This document shows positions 27,516-35,265 of a stretch of 51,644 bases of DNA, in pieces (within the stretch, counting starts at the first letter, position 1; each line of letters opens with the position of its first letter). The stretch spans positions 1 to 51,644 of the forward strand of contig JAHLMN010000011.1 of the NCBI GenBank assembly GCA_018920345.1. The letters are read 5' to 3'. A program made the translations under genes and the position numbers. Source of the DNA: Candidatus Aenigmatarchaeota archaeon. Lineage in GTDB: Archaea > Aenigmatarchaeota > Aenigmatarchaeia > CG10238-14. Under the pieces are notes generated by a model. That model worked only from the letters and a program-made list of their open reading frames with translations, did not search any database and was not told the DNA's origin.

Positions 27516-28463
27516 CTACAATTCTTTCACTTCTCTTGTGTGAAGATTTACTTCATACTCTTTATCAAAAACAGATATTATTGTTGTTCCTTTGTAATTT
27601 TTAGCTAGAGATGGTTCAATATCTGTTATTATAAAATCAGGTAAATTATCAAGTATAAAATCTTCTGGATTTGAAATTGCATAGTCATTTGTTGTTAAAA
27701 GTAAAAATCTTCTTTTAAGTAATTTTAATAAAGATTCAGAGTAAATTTTTATTCTCATAAAATCAAAAAATTTTTTTGGTAAAATTAGAAAGGTTATATT
27801 TCCATAACTAATATAAGTGGGGTTAGCTCTTCTAGGTGATAGAGGATTTTCTTGATTTAAATTGACCTTTAGAATTATTTCTTCATTTGTTTTTTTTATT
27901 TCTCTATTTAGTGGTATATCAGGATGTAAAATCTTTCTGGTAATAAACTTTTCTCTTTGTCTTTCACAATAAACACCAACCACATCATCTCTTTCAAAAT
28001 CTTCTAATTTTTGTTTCATTATTCCTTCAAAAAAGATTTCTATTTCTCCCGTGGGGTCTTCTAAAACAATAGAAGCATTACCTTTCTCCTTTATTAATCC
28101 TATGGTGGAAAATTCTCTAGTGTTTTCTGTTATCTTATTTATTGATATTCCACTAAAACCAACAGAAGTAAAAATGTCTTTTATTTTTTCATATTTTTTT
28201 AGATAAAAATTTACATAGTCATCTATTCTCAAAGCTTTTTTTTCCAAAACAATTTCTTTTACTACCTGAAAGTTTAATTCTTTTTTTTGATTTTTAGCTA
28301 TTATTTCATTAACTATATCTCTTGTCAAAAAAAATGGCCTTATTTTGAGTTTTTTAATTTCTGAAATAAAAAAATCTGGGTCTTTTCTTATAATAGCTAA
28401 TGCATCATTTGTTAATTGTATTCCCATGTCTAGAAAAGTTTTTATTATTTCTTGGTCATTCAT
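27516..28463 (-). CDS. Shrunken DP1-like DNA polymerase small subunit
   Basis: A 315-residue protein resembling DP1, the small subunit of archaeal PolD. The N-terminal helical part and an OB fold (about 115-190, ending LHPDIPLN) are in the family order, and the C-terminal part matches the end of the DP1 phosphoesterase domain (NPTYISYGNITFLIL, LLKRRF, LPDFIITDIEPS, YKGTTIIS). The stretch that should lie between PDIP and NPTY, holding the SD-H-G, GD-VDG and PGNHD metal motifs, is missing, and the usual late HG and GH-H positions are LP and IEP. Active DP1 is normally about 500-600 residues. It starts in a TGATG overlap with orc1/cdc6. Confidence 0.75.
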   Translation of the reverse strand: MNDQEIIKTFLDMGIQLTNDALAIIRKDPDFFISEIKKLKIRPFFLTRDIVNEIIAKNQKKELNFQVVKEIVLEKKALRIDDYVNFYLKKYEKIKDIFTSVGFSGISINKITENTREFSTIGLIKEKGNASIVLEDPTGEIEIFFEGIMKQKLEDFERDDVVGVYCERQREKFITRKILHPDIPLNREIKKTNEEIILKVNLNQENPLSPRRANPTYISYGNITFLILPKKFFDFMRIKIYSESLLKLLKRRFLLLTTNDYAISNPEDFILDNLPDFIITDIEPSLAKNYKGTTIISVFDKEYEVNLHTREVKEL

Positions 28464-29677
28464 CAAACCACAAGGCTTTCATTCAATATTGCTTTAATTT
28501 TTTGTTTTATTGGCTCTGAAAGATTAAACATTATAACTCTTGTCCTGCCATATCTACCTAAAGAAGTAACTTTGGCGTTTATTATTCCTGCCATATCTAG
28601 CTCAGAAATTAAATCAGAAATTCTTCTTTGCGTTAAAGGATACAAACCTATTTCTTTACATTTTTTCTGATAAATGTCATATACATCCCCTGTTTGTATG
28701 TCATCTCTTTTTGTTTCAGCTAACTCTAATATTGCCCATAAGACGACTTTGGTTTGTTTTGGTAAAACTTTTGTTGACTCTATTATTCTATCATAATCAA
28801 TCTTTTCTTGTGCCATGTCAACGTGTTTTTCTGTTACTTTGTTATCACCCATTCTTTCTGCTATTTCTCCTGCTACTCTTAACAAATCTAAGGCTCTTCT
28901 TGCATCACCATGCTCTTGAGCAGCCAATGCTGCACATTTTGGTATAACTTCTTCTGAAAGTGCTTCTTCAACAAAAGCTAATTGAGCTCTATGTTTCAGT
29001 ATATCGTGTAGTTGAGTGGCATTGTAAGGAATAAACAAAACTTCCTCTTCTCTTAAAGAACTCTTTACTCTTGGATCTAATATTTCTATGAAATGTAAAT
29101 CATTAGTTATTCCTATTATAGATAATTTTGCTTGTTTTAGATCCTGATTTATTCTTGTCAAGTTATAAAGAAACTCGTCGCCCATTTTTTCTACTAGTGC
29201 GTCTATCTCATCTAAAATCAATATTATTATTCTTTTTTCAGAATCCAATGCATTAAAAAAAGTTTGATAAATATAATCTGTTGGCAAGCCAGTTGTTGGT
29301 AAATTATAACCAAGCATCCTGGTTAACTCTGTCACAAGTCTATATTCTGTATCAGAAATTTTTTTCATTTTACAATTAATATAGAGTACTTTAACAGGAA
29401 AGTTTCCTTGGCTAGAAATTTTTTCAAGTTCTTCTGCTATATGTTTTGAAACAAGTGTTTTTCCTGTACCTGTCAAACCATAAATAAAAATATTTGATGG
29501 TCTTGCACCTTTCAAAGAAGGAGCTAATATCGAAGCAATTGTATTAATCTCTTTATTTCTATGATAAATTGTTTCTGGAGTAAATTCTGATGTTAAAACA
29601 TCTCTATTTTTAAATATCTGTGGTGGTTTTGTAATAAATTCTTGAAATATATTTCTTATTGTTTTTTGTGTTTCCAT
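28463..29677 (-). CDS. cdc6: Orc1/Cdc6 origin-recognition and helicase-loading ATPase
   Basis: A 404-residue Orc1/Cdc6. The AAA+ core has Walker A GLTGTGKT at residues 67-74, Walker B ILDEIDAL near 153-160, sensor 1 (IIGITND) and the lid domain (EHGDARRALDLLRVAGE with sensor 2 arginine). The C-terminal winged helix (from about 310, ending GRYGRTRVIMFNLS) binds ORB DNA, together with the AAA+ domain. It lies directly beside the candidate origin at 29678-29948, as is usual in archaea, and its stop overlaps the DP1-like start by one base. Confidence 0.97.
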   Translation of the reverse strand: METQKTIRNIFQEFITKPPQIFKNRDVLTSEFTPETIYHRNKEINTIASILAPSLKGARPSNIFIYGLTGTGKTLVSKHIAEELEKISSQGNFPVKVLYINCKMKKISDTEYRLVTELTRMLGYNLPTTGLPTDYIYQTFFNALDSEKRIIILILDEIDALVEKMGDEFLYNLTRINQDLKQAKLSIIGITNDLHFIEILDPRVKSSLREEEVLFIPYNATQLHDILKHRAQLAFVEEALSEEVIPKCAALAAQEHGDARRALDLLRVAGEIAERMGDNKVTEKHVDMAQEKIDYDRIIESTKVLPKQTKVVLWAILELAETKRDDIQTGDVYDIYQKKCKEIGLYPLTQRRISDLISELDMAGIINAKVTSLGRYGRTRVIMFNLSEPIKQKIKAILNESLVV

Positions 29678-29948
29678 ACAAAATTAATAAACTCCTATAG
29701 AAATAAACCTTTTTCTATTGGAAAAAATATAATAACCCAGACCCCTCTATTTCAAGTGGAAATTTTTATATAAACAAAAATAAAAAATATAACAGTATTA
29801 TATTTATAATTATAAATTATTTTAATCTTTTGTTAGATTTTACTACAAAAAAACTATTAAAATAAAAAGTTTAGGTTAATTAAACTAAATTTTTGTTTTT
29901 GTTTTAAAAACAATAAACATTAATTCCAAAAGAAATAAAGGGGTGACA
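29678..29948. other. Putative replication origin (oriC)
   Basis: This 271-bp gap lies immediately upstream of orc1/cdc6. It holds two ORB-like elements in inverted orientation (29736-29763 and 29923-29949) that flank about 160 bp of almost pure A+T (for example 29761-29920), a natural unwinding element. A third, weaker element may lie at 29706-29728 (minus strand TTCCAATAGAAAAAGG, with only two Gs). The layout of inverted ORBs around AT-rich DNA next to orc1 is the standard archaeal origin. The promoter of orc1/cdc6 must also lie here. Confidence 0.8.
29736..29763 (-). promoter_or_regulatory. Origin recognition box (ORB), minus-strand orientation
   Basis: Read on the minus strand: TTTCCACTTGAAA followed by TAGA and the G-string GGGGTCTGGG. 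This matches the known archaeal ORB plan of a TTCCA-TTGAAA dyad with a 3' G-run, which Orc1/Cdc6 contacts with its winged helix and initiator-specific motif. Confidence 0.8.
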
Positions 29949-29949
29949 C
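29923..29949 (+). promoter_or_regulatory. Origin recognition box (ORB), plus-strand orientation
   Basis: Read on the plus strand: ATTCCAAAAGAAA followed by TAAAGGGGTGACAC. The G-string GGGGTGA and the TTCC-GAAA half-sites match the ORB plan; the dyad centre is less conserved than in the minus-strand copy. It ends at the stop codon of the phosphoesterase gene. Confidence 0.7.
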
Positions 29950-30632
29950 TATTCTATTAAATTAAATAAAGATCCTTCAGCTAAACCATCTTTCAAAGTG
30001 ATAATACCAAAATAACCTTCAGCAAATCTACCAGGATTCAATAATAATGTTTTGTTTATATAATCTATACCTCTTGCTTCATGTATATGAGCAGATATAG
30101 AAGCTGTAGGAGAATATTTTTCAATAAAATTTCTTATTATTTGAGAACCTACATGCATCCCTGTTAAGGTTATGTCTAATTTTGTATTAATAGGAGGATT
30201 ATGTGTTACTTGAATTTTTTTGTCCACATTCATTACTTGTATAAAACTTCTTTCTAAACCTTTTTTTAGCTCTTCATCAGAAGGTTCATATAAAGTATTA
30301 AAAGGTGTTTTTGCACCACCAAAACCATAAAAACCTACACCATTAATTATTTTACCTGTACCATGTATACTTATATTTTCTTTTTCCAACAATTTTATTA
30401 CTTCCTGGCTATCATTATTTCCTGGTATTGCTACTATAGGTTTTTTTAATGTTTTTAATTCTTCTATTAATAATTTTGCTATATCCTCTTGAGAAAAACC
30501 TTTAGGCAAACCAATATCAGTGAAATCACCTGCATATACAATAACATCAAATTCATAATCCTTCAATCTATCTAAAAAAGTAAACATATTTTCCAAATCA
30601 TTATGATTATCACTTAATACAAGTATTTTCAT
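29949..30632 (-). CDS. Calcineurin-like metallophosphoesterase
   Basis: A 227-residue metallophosphoesterase of the Metallophos_2 (Icc/YfcE-like) group. Metal ligands are in ILVLSDNHND (SD-H), VYAGDFTDIG (GD), AIPGNNDS (GN-D), THNPP and ISAHIHEARG (H-H). A small-molecule phosphodiester or nucleotide substrate is likely but cannot be read. Start ATG 30632 follows a GGTGATAGA site. It overlaps the upstream small nuclease gene by 4 bp. The ORB at 29923 touches its stop codon. Confidence 0.9.
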   Translation of the reverse strand: MKILVLSDNHNDLENMFTFLDRLKDYEFDVIVYAGDFTDIGLPKGFSQEDIAKLLIEELKTLKKPIVAIPGNNDSQEVIKLLEKENISIHGTGKIINGVGFYGFGGAKTPFNTLYEPSDEELKKGLERSFIQVMNVDKKIQVTHNPPINTKLDITLTGMHVGSQIIRNFIEKYSPTASISAHIHEARGIDYINKTLLLNPGRFAEGYFGIITLKDGLAEGSLFNLIE

Positions 30633-30937
30633 TCTATCACCTTGTTTTTTATTTCAAATCCTTTACCTTTTGTTTTTATCCAAACCTCTACAGGTATTTT
30701 ATGTTCTTTTGCCAGTTCATCTATACATTTAAACTGAATTTTTTCTCTTGGTTTAATATAAAACTTATCTTTTCTTGTACCTTTAACTTCAACTATTTTT
30801 TCTATTTTATTTTCATTTGGGGACAATATAATAAAATCTGCTGATTGACCTATAGCTAATTTTATGACATTCTGTTTGCCATACATCTCTATTAGTTTTT
30901 GTTTAGCCAAGTATTCGTATCTATATCCTTTGTGCAT
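30629..30937 (-). CDS. Small PD-(D/E)XK nuclease-like protein
   Basis: A 102-residue protein with the Hjc-like restriction-endonuclease core. An N-terminal helix has GYRYEYLAKQKLIEMYG (the early Glu), then SADFIILSP (Asp) and KIVEVKGTRKD (E-x-K), followed by KIQFKCIDELAKEH. This is the D-ExK order of Holliday-junction resolvases and related nucleases. Hjc proteins usually start with RKG and have a longer second half, so I call only the fold. Its position beside the origin and a phosphoesterase suggests a DNA repair role, which is inference. Confidence 0.68.
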   Translation of the reverse strand: MHKGYRYEYLAKQKLIEMYGKQNVIKLAIGQSADFIILSPNENKIEKIVEVKGTRKDKFYIKPREKIQFKCIDELAKEHKIPVEVWIKTKGKGFEIKNKVIE

Positions 30938-30988
30938 TTAAACCTAATCTTTAATTATTAAATTAGATATATTAAAAATAGTGATAAA

Positions 30989-31525
30989 ATGAAGGTAAAG
31001 ATACCTGTAAAGAAGATGATGATAAAAAAACCTTTGACAGCAAAGACAACAGATACAGTTATGGAAGTTGCTAAAAAAATGGCAGAAAATAGAGTAGGCT
31101 CAGCAGTAATAGAAGAAAACGGTAATCCTATAGGTATAATTACAGAAACAGATTTGACAAAAAAAATAGTCGCATTAGGCAAAGATCCATCTAAAATAAA
31201 AGCAGAAGATATAATGAGTACACCAATAGTTTTTGTAACTCCTGAAGATGATTATACAATAGCAGTTGAAAAGATGAAGAAACATAAAATAAAGAGACTT
31301 CCTGTTATAGAAAATGGTAAGGTCGTAGGTATAGTTACGTCTACAGATATAGCAAGGACAGTTCCAGATTTCATAGAAATATTAAAAGAAAGAATTAACA
31401 TGAAAATGTCAAAACCATTAATAGAAAACGCAATAACATCAGGTATTTGTGAAGTTTGCGGAAACTACTCTGAATTTCTTGTTTATGAAGATGAACAATG
31501 GGTTTGCGAAAGCTGCAGAGATTAA
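30989..31525 (+). CDS. CBS-domain pair with C-terminal zinc ribbon
   Basis: A 178-residue protein with two CBS motifs (MMIKKPLTAKTTDTVMEVAK to IGIITETDLTKK, and IMSTPIVFVTPEDDYTIAVE to VGIVTSTDIAR), a pair that typically binds adenosyl ligands. The C-terminus has CEVCGNYSEFLVY and CESC, a four-cysteine zinc ribbon. CBS-zinc ribbon proteins are common in archaea as ligand-sensing regulators; partners are unknown. It diverges from the nuclease gene with a 51-bp gap and is followed by a four-CBS gene on the same strand. Confidence 0.9.
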   Translation: MKVKIPVKKMMIKKPLTAKTTDTVMEVAKKMAENRVGSAVIEENGNPIGIITETDLTKKIVALGKDPSKIKAEDIMSTPIVFVTPEDDYTIAVEKMKKHKIKRLPVIENGKVVGIVTSTDIARTVPDFIEILKERINMKMSKPLIENAITSGICEVCGNYSEFLVYEDEQWVCESCRD

Positions 31526-31552
31526 TTTAAATTAAAAATTTAATTTTTTATT

Positions 31553-32350
31553 ATGATAGAAATAAAGGATTCAATTTTAGACGAATCTGTAAAAAAATTT
31601 TTTACAAAAAATCCTGTTTGTGTTGATAAAAATTTTACAATATTAGATACATCAAAAAAAATAATAGAAACTGGTCATAGAAGAATTCCTATAATAAAAA
31701 AAGAAGGACTTTTTAAAAGAAAAAAAGTTTTTGGTATTATAACAGCAATGGATATACTTGATGCTTATTTGAGAAATACAAACTTTCAAAGTAAAATAGA
31801 AGATATAATGGTGAGAGATTTTATATTTTGCTATGAGAATGATAGAATGAAAAATGTTATAAAAAAATTTCAATTTTCAAGAAGAGGAGGATTTCCTGTT
31901 TTAAATAAAAAAAATGAAATTGTTGGAATAATAACAGAAAAAGATATTGTAAATATTTTGAAAGATGTTTCAATAGAAATTCCTATAAAAAATTTTATGA
32001 CGCATAAACCGTTTTTTATAAAAGAAGGAAGTTTTGTTAATTCTTTAAAAATTCTTGTTAATACAAGATATAGAAAACTTCCTGTTATGAATTCTAACAA
32101 TGAATTTTTAGGTTTGTTTATAGAGAGAATATGTTTAAAAACAATTATTGAAAACAAAAATATCGAAAAATTAAAAAACACTGATGTTTGTTTAAAAAAC
32201 ATAGTGAAATTAAATGAAGAACAAAAAATTGAAGAAGCGATAAATTTAATGCTAGAAAAAAATATTGGTGGAATACCTATTTTTAAAGATGAAAAACTTA
32301 CGGGTTTTTTAACAGAGAGAGATATAATCGAAAAAATAAAAATTACATAG
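31553..32350 (+). CDS. Protein with four CBS domains
   Basis: A 265-residue protein made of four CBS motifs in tandem: FTKNPVCVDKNFTILDTSK to FGIITAMDILD, IMVRDFIFCYENDRMKNVI to VGIITEKDIVN, FMTHKPFFIKEGSFVNSL to LGLFIERICL, and a fourth ending FLTERDIIEKIKI. Two Bateman pairs are expected to form a disc and bind adenine nucleotides. The third repeat lacks the usual threonine/serine-x-x-aspartate end. It follows the CBS-zinc ribbon gene by 27 bp and converges on htpX with an 8-bp overlap. Confidence 0.88.
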   Translation: MIEIKDSILDESVKKFFTKNPVCVDKNFTILDTSKKIIETGHRRIPIIKKEGLFKRKKVFGIITAMDILDAYLRNTNFQSKIEDIMVRDFIFCYENDRMKNVIKKFQFSRRGGFPVLNKKNEIVGIITEKDIVNILKDVSIEIPIKNFMTHKPFFIKEGSFVNSLKILVNTRYRKLPVMNSNNEFLGLFIERICLKTIIENKNIEKLKNTDVCLKNIVKLNEEQKIEEAINLMLEKNIGGIPIFKDEKLTGFLTERDIIEKIKIT

Positions 32351-33218
32351 ATCTCAAAATTCTTATTCTTTCTTCTATTGGTGGATGTGTTGCAAATAAA
32401 GAATCTAAATTTGTTGATTTAGGATCTACAAAAAATAAATGTGAAACAGCTTCACTTACGTGCAAATTACCTTTATTGTTTTTCATTATTTTTTCTAAAG
32501 CACTAGCCAAACCTTCTGGATATCTAGTTAATTTTGCACTAGTCGCATCTGCCAAATATTCTCTTTTTCTGGAAATTGCTAGTTGTACCAATCTAACTAT
32601 TATTGGAGCTATAATTGCAAATAATAAACCTATTATTATTAAAATTCCGTTATTTTTTTTAGAGTCAGAATATTTCAAACTTCTCAAAAACATATCACTC
32701 AATAAAACAACAAGGCCAACTAATGTTGCTACAAGCATGGAAAATCTTATATCATAATTTGCTATATGAGAAATTTCATGACCTATCACACCTGATAATT
32801 CATCTCTATTTAATTTTTCCAATAAACCAGTTGTTATAGCTATACTGCTATTTTTCGGATCTTTTCCTGTTGCAAAAGCATTCATTTCAGAACTTTCTAT
32901 AATATATACTTTTGGTTTTGGTATACCAGCAGCTATTGATAATTCTTCAACTACATTATTTAATTGCAAATATTTTTTTTTAGCCTCTTTAGCACCAACC
33001 GAACTAAGAATTATTTTATCACCATAAGACCAGTTTATTATAACATAAATGATAGTAAAAAACAATCCTAAAATAATTAAAGAATTTCTATATAAAGGAT
33101 CAAAAAATAAACTAATAATATAAAAAATAAATAAAAGACAAGAAAAAACAAGAAAAGTCAAAAACAAAGACTTTCTTTTATTTTTTTCTATTTCATCATG
33201 GAAGCTTAATTTAGCCAT
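32343..33218 (-). CDS. htpX: HtpX-like M48 membrane metalloprotease
   Basis: A 291-residue membrane protease. Two N-terminal helices precede the zinc motif HEISH in GVIGHEISHIANYD (near 145), and the third ligand lies in AISRKREYLADATSAKL (E). FATHPPIEERI closes the domain, as in the family. It degrades or quality-controls membrane proteins. It is encoded 1 bp from lemA with overlapping ends, a pairing seen widely in bacteria and archaea. Confidence 0.94.
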   Translation of the reverse strand: MAKLSFHDEIEKNKRKSLFLTFLVFSCLLFIFYIISLFFDPLYRNSLIILGLFFTIIYVIINWSYGDKIILSSVGAKEAKKKYLQLNNVVEELSIAAGIPKPKVYIIESSEMNAFATGKDPKNSSIAITTGLLEKLNRDELSGVIGHEISHIANYDIRFSMLVATLVGLVVLLSDMFLRSLKYSDSKKNNGILIIIGLLFAIIAPIIVRLVQLAISRKREYLADATSAKLTRYPEGLASALEKIMKNNKGNLHVSEAVSHLFFVDPKSTNLDSLFATHPPIEERIRILRSM

Positions 33219-33769
33219 TAAAATTCTACCTTAACTGGCTTTCTTTCAGCTTCCTCTATTTGGAAATATTCTCTTGTTTTTGGTTTACCTGATAATCCAA
33301 CAAACCACATGCCTGGTATAGTAGTTGTCATATTGTTGTATTCCAAAACAGAATCATTGTAAAACTGTCTTGCATAAGCAATTTTGTTTTCTATTGATTC
33401 TAACTGCTCTTGTAACATTTTAAAATTTTCACTTGCTTTTAATTTAGGATAATTTTCTGAAAGTGCAAAAATTGTTTTTAATGCAGCTGTTAGTTGAGCT
33501 TCAGCTTTTGCTCTAGCTTTTATGTCAGTGCCTACTTTCATCATTTCTTCTCTCGCTTTTGTTACCATTTCTATAGCCTTTCTTTCATGTTTCATATAAC
33601 CTTTTACTGTTTCTATCAAATTTGGTACAAGATCAGCTCTTTTCTTTAGTTGAACATCAATTTGTGACCAGGCATTATCTATTCTGTTGGATAGCACAAT
33701 TATTCTATTTATGTAAAATATTGGTACTAGTATTACTAGCAACAACAAAGCTATTAGCAATACTATCAA
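33218..33769 (-). CDS. lemA: LemA family protein
   Basis: A 183-residue LemA protein: one N-terminal transmembrane helix (LIALLLLVILVPIFYINRI) and the long helical bundle with the family signature NRIDNAWSQIDVQLKKRADL and LVPNLIETVKGY, then ARQFYNDSVLEYN and a proline-rich end. It is upstream of htpX and overlaps it by one base. The start is TTG 33769, three bases after GGTGAT, a good example of the non-ATG starts in this genome. The function is unsettled, but it is linked to HtpX. Confidence 0.94.
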   Translation of the reverse strand: MIVLLIALLLLVILVPIFYINRIIVLSNRIDNAWSQIDVQLKKRADLVPNLIETVKGYMKHERKAIEMVTKAREEMMKVGTDIKARAKAEAQLTAALKTIFALSENYPKLKASENFKMLQEQLESIENKIAYARQFYNDSVLEYNNMTTTIPGMWFVGLSGKPKTREYFQIEEAERKPVKVEF

Positions 33770-33838
33770 TTTATCACCCTATAAAATATAGATTTTACAA
33801 TTTAAACATTTATTTATTAGAAAAAAGAAAAAAATGCT

Positions 33839-34858
33839 ATGGAACCTAAAATCTATTTTGATGGAAACATAAATATAGAATTTGAAAATAAAAAAATAGC
33901 TCTAGATCCAGAAAATTCTACAAATGCAGATTTAATTTTTATATCTCATGCTCATTTAGATCATACACCAAATTTAGAGACAGTAATACCAAAAATATGT
34001 ACAAAAGCAACTAAAGATTTAATTCAACATAGAAAAGGAATGGATATGATAAATACAATAAATTTTGATTCTTTTGATATAAATGGAATTCATATGAAAC
34101 AATTAAATTCTGGTCATGTAACTGGTTCTACATCTTTGTTGATCGAAATAAAAAACAAAAAAATATTTTATACGGGTGATATATGTGATAAGCATAGATT
34201 TCATTTGAAAGCAGCTGAAATTCCAAAAAGTGACATAATGATTATTGAATCAACTTTTGGAAAAGAAGAGTATCAATTTCCAAACATATCAGACACTATT
34301 GATAAAAGTATAAAATGGATAAAAGAGCAATTAGAATCAAAAAATTCAGTTGCTTTGATGGGATACCCTTTAGGAAAAGCTCAAATAATATCTAAGATAA
34401 CAGAAAATTTTAATATCCCAATAATAGTTCACAATTCAATATATCATATAAATGAAATTTGCAAAAAATATGGTTTTAATGGAAATGGATATTTACCTAT
34501 ATCAGATTTTTTAGATATTTTAAAAAAAGAACAATTTATCGGCATTTTTCCTTGTTCAAGCAAACATGTAATGTCTGTTAAATCAATAGATAGTAAATAC
34601 CCAATAAAAACAGCAGCATTTAGTGGTTGGGCTATAGATCAAAATTATAAAAATGAATTGGGGGTTGACGAAGCATTCGTCTTAAGCGATCATGCTGATT
34701 TTAATGGACTTTTAAAAATTGTGAAACAATCTTATCCAGAAAAAGTTTATACATTTCATGGTTTTGAAATTGAAATGGCAGAAAATATAAAAGATAGACT
34801 TGGAATAGAAGCAAGACCGTTAACAGAAAAAAGAGGAAATTTATCTGATTTTATCTGA
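33839..34858 (+). CDS. Metallo-beta-lactamase-fold exonuclease/RNA-processing protein (COG1236-like)
   Basis: A 339-residue MBL-fold protein of the mRNA 3'-processing/SNM1 group. The signature SHAHLDHT (near 41-48) is the HxHxDH site; SGHVTGSTSLLIE and YTGDICD supply the next histidine and aspartate. LSDHADFNGLLKI and YTFHGFE near the C-terminus match the late motifs of beta-CASP-type enzymes. The insert between is short, so it may be an SNM1/exonuclease-like variant rather than a full CPSF. It converges on the gene for a small membrane protein with an 18-bp overlap. Confidence 0.87.
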   Translation: MEPKIYFDGNINIEFENKKIALDPENSTNADLIFISHAHLDHTPNLETVIPKICTKATKDLIQHRKGMDMINTINFDSFDINGIHMKQLNSGHVTGSTSLLIEIKNKKIFYTGDICDKHRFHLKAAEIPKSDIMIIESTFGKEEYQFPNISDTIDKSIKWIKEQLESKNSVALMGYPLGKAQIISKITENFNIPIIVHNSIYHINEICKKYGFNGNGYLPISDFLDILKKEQFIGIFPCSSKHVMSVKSIDSKYPIKTAAFSGWAIDQNYKNELGVDEAFVLSDHADFNGLLKIVKQSYPEKVYTFHGFEIEMAENIKDRLGIEARPLTEKRGNLSDFI

Positions 34859-35038
34859 AAGCTTGTAAATTACGAATATAAACAAAAGATATAAAATTCC
34901 TGTTGATATAGAAAGATAACTTATAGAAGTATTTATACTTTCAGGTGTTTTTAGAAAGAACAATATCATTAAACTTATTATAATTAAAGATATTCCTATT
35001 ATACCTAATAATATCAGCATGAAATTTATGAACTTCAT
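34841..35038 (-). CDS. Small two-helix membrane protein
   Basis: A 65-residue protein with two hydrophobic helices (FMLILLGIIGISLIIISLMI and SISTGILYLLFIFVIYKL) separated by a short polar loop. The family is not recognised. It is supported by its ATGA overlap with the zinc-ribbon gene upstream (35035-35038), which suggests that the two are translated together. Confidence 0.55.
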   Translation of the reverse strand: MKFINFMLILLGIIGISLIIISLMILFFLKTPESINTSISYLSISTGILYLLFIFVIYKLSDKIR

Positions 35039-35202
35039 TTTACTCTTACCTTTTTTATATTTTTATTTGAAGTTTTACTCTCTTTTCTTAAAGCAGCTCT
35101 ACATTCTTTACATAAGGGAGCTCTAAAACCTAACCAAGTAACTCTTACTAACCTACCAACTTCTTTTATAGATCTTCCACATCTACTACATTTTTTTTGC
35201 AT
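35035..35202 (-). CDS. 55-residue zinc-ribbon protein
   Basis: A very short gene on the minus strand, from ATG 35202 to TGA at 35035. The translation starts MQKKCSRCGRSIKEVGRL, followed by WLGFRAPLCKEC and a lysine-rich tail. The two CxxC pairs (C5/C8 and C31/C34) form a zinc ribbon, so it is not a random frame. It overlaps the downstream membrane-protein gene by ATGA. Basic residues suggest nucleic-acid or ribosome binding, but no family is recognised. Confidence 0.75.
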   Translation of the reverse strand: MQKKCSRCGRSIKEVGRLVRVTWLGFRAPLCKECRAALRKESKTSNKNIKKVRVK

Positions 35203-35227
35203 AAAATACCTCTAATAAATGATGTAC

Positions 35228-35237
35228 TTTATAAATA
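35228..35237 (+). promoter_or_regulatory. TATA box of the SAM synthetase gene
   Basis: TTTATAAATA lies about 30 bp before the ATG at 35266, the spacing for a short or absent leader in archaea. Confidence 0.45.
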
Positions 35238-35265
35238 ATAAATATTTACGAATAAAATATTTTTT

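Noticed and set aside
28463-29677. Reading the ExeA-like ATPase at 45207 as a second Orc1/Cdc6
   Set aside because: The N-terminus, Walker regions and lid match the ExeA/TniB type and no ORB lies beside it.
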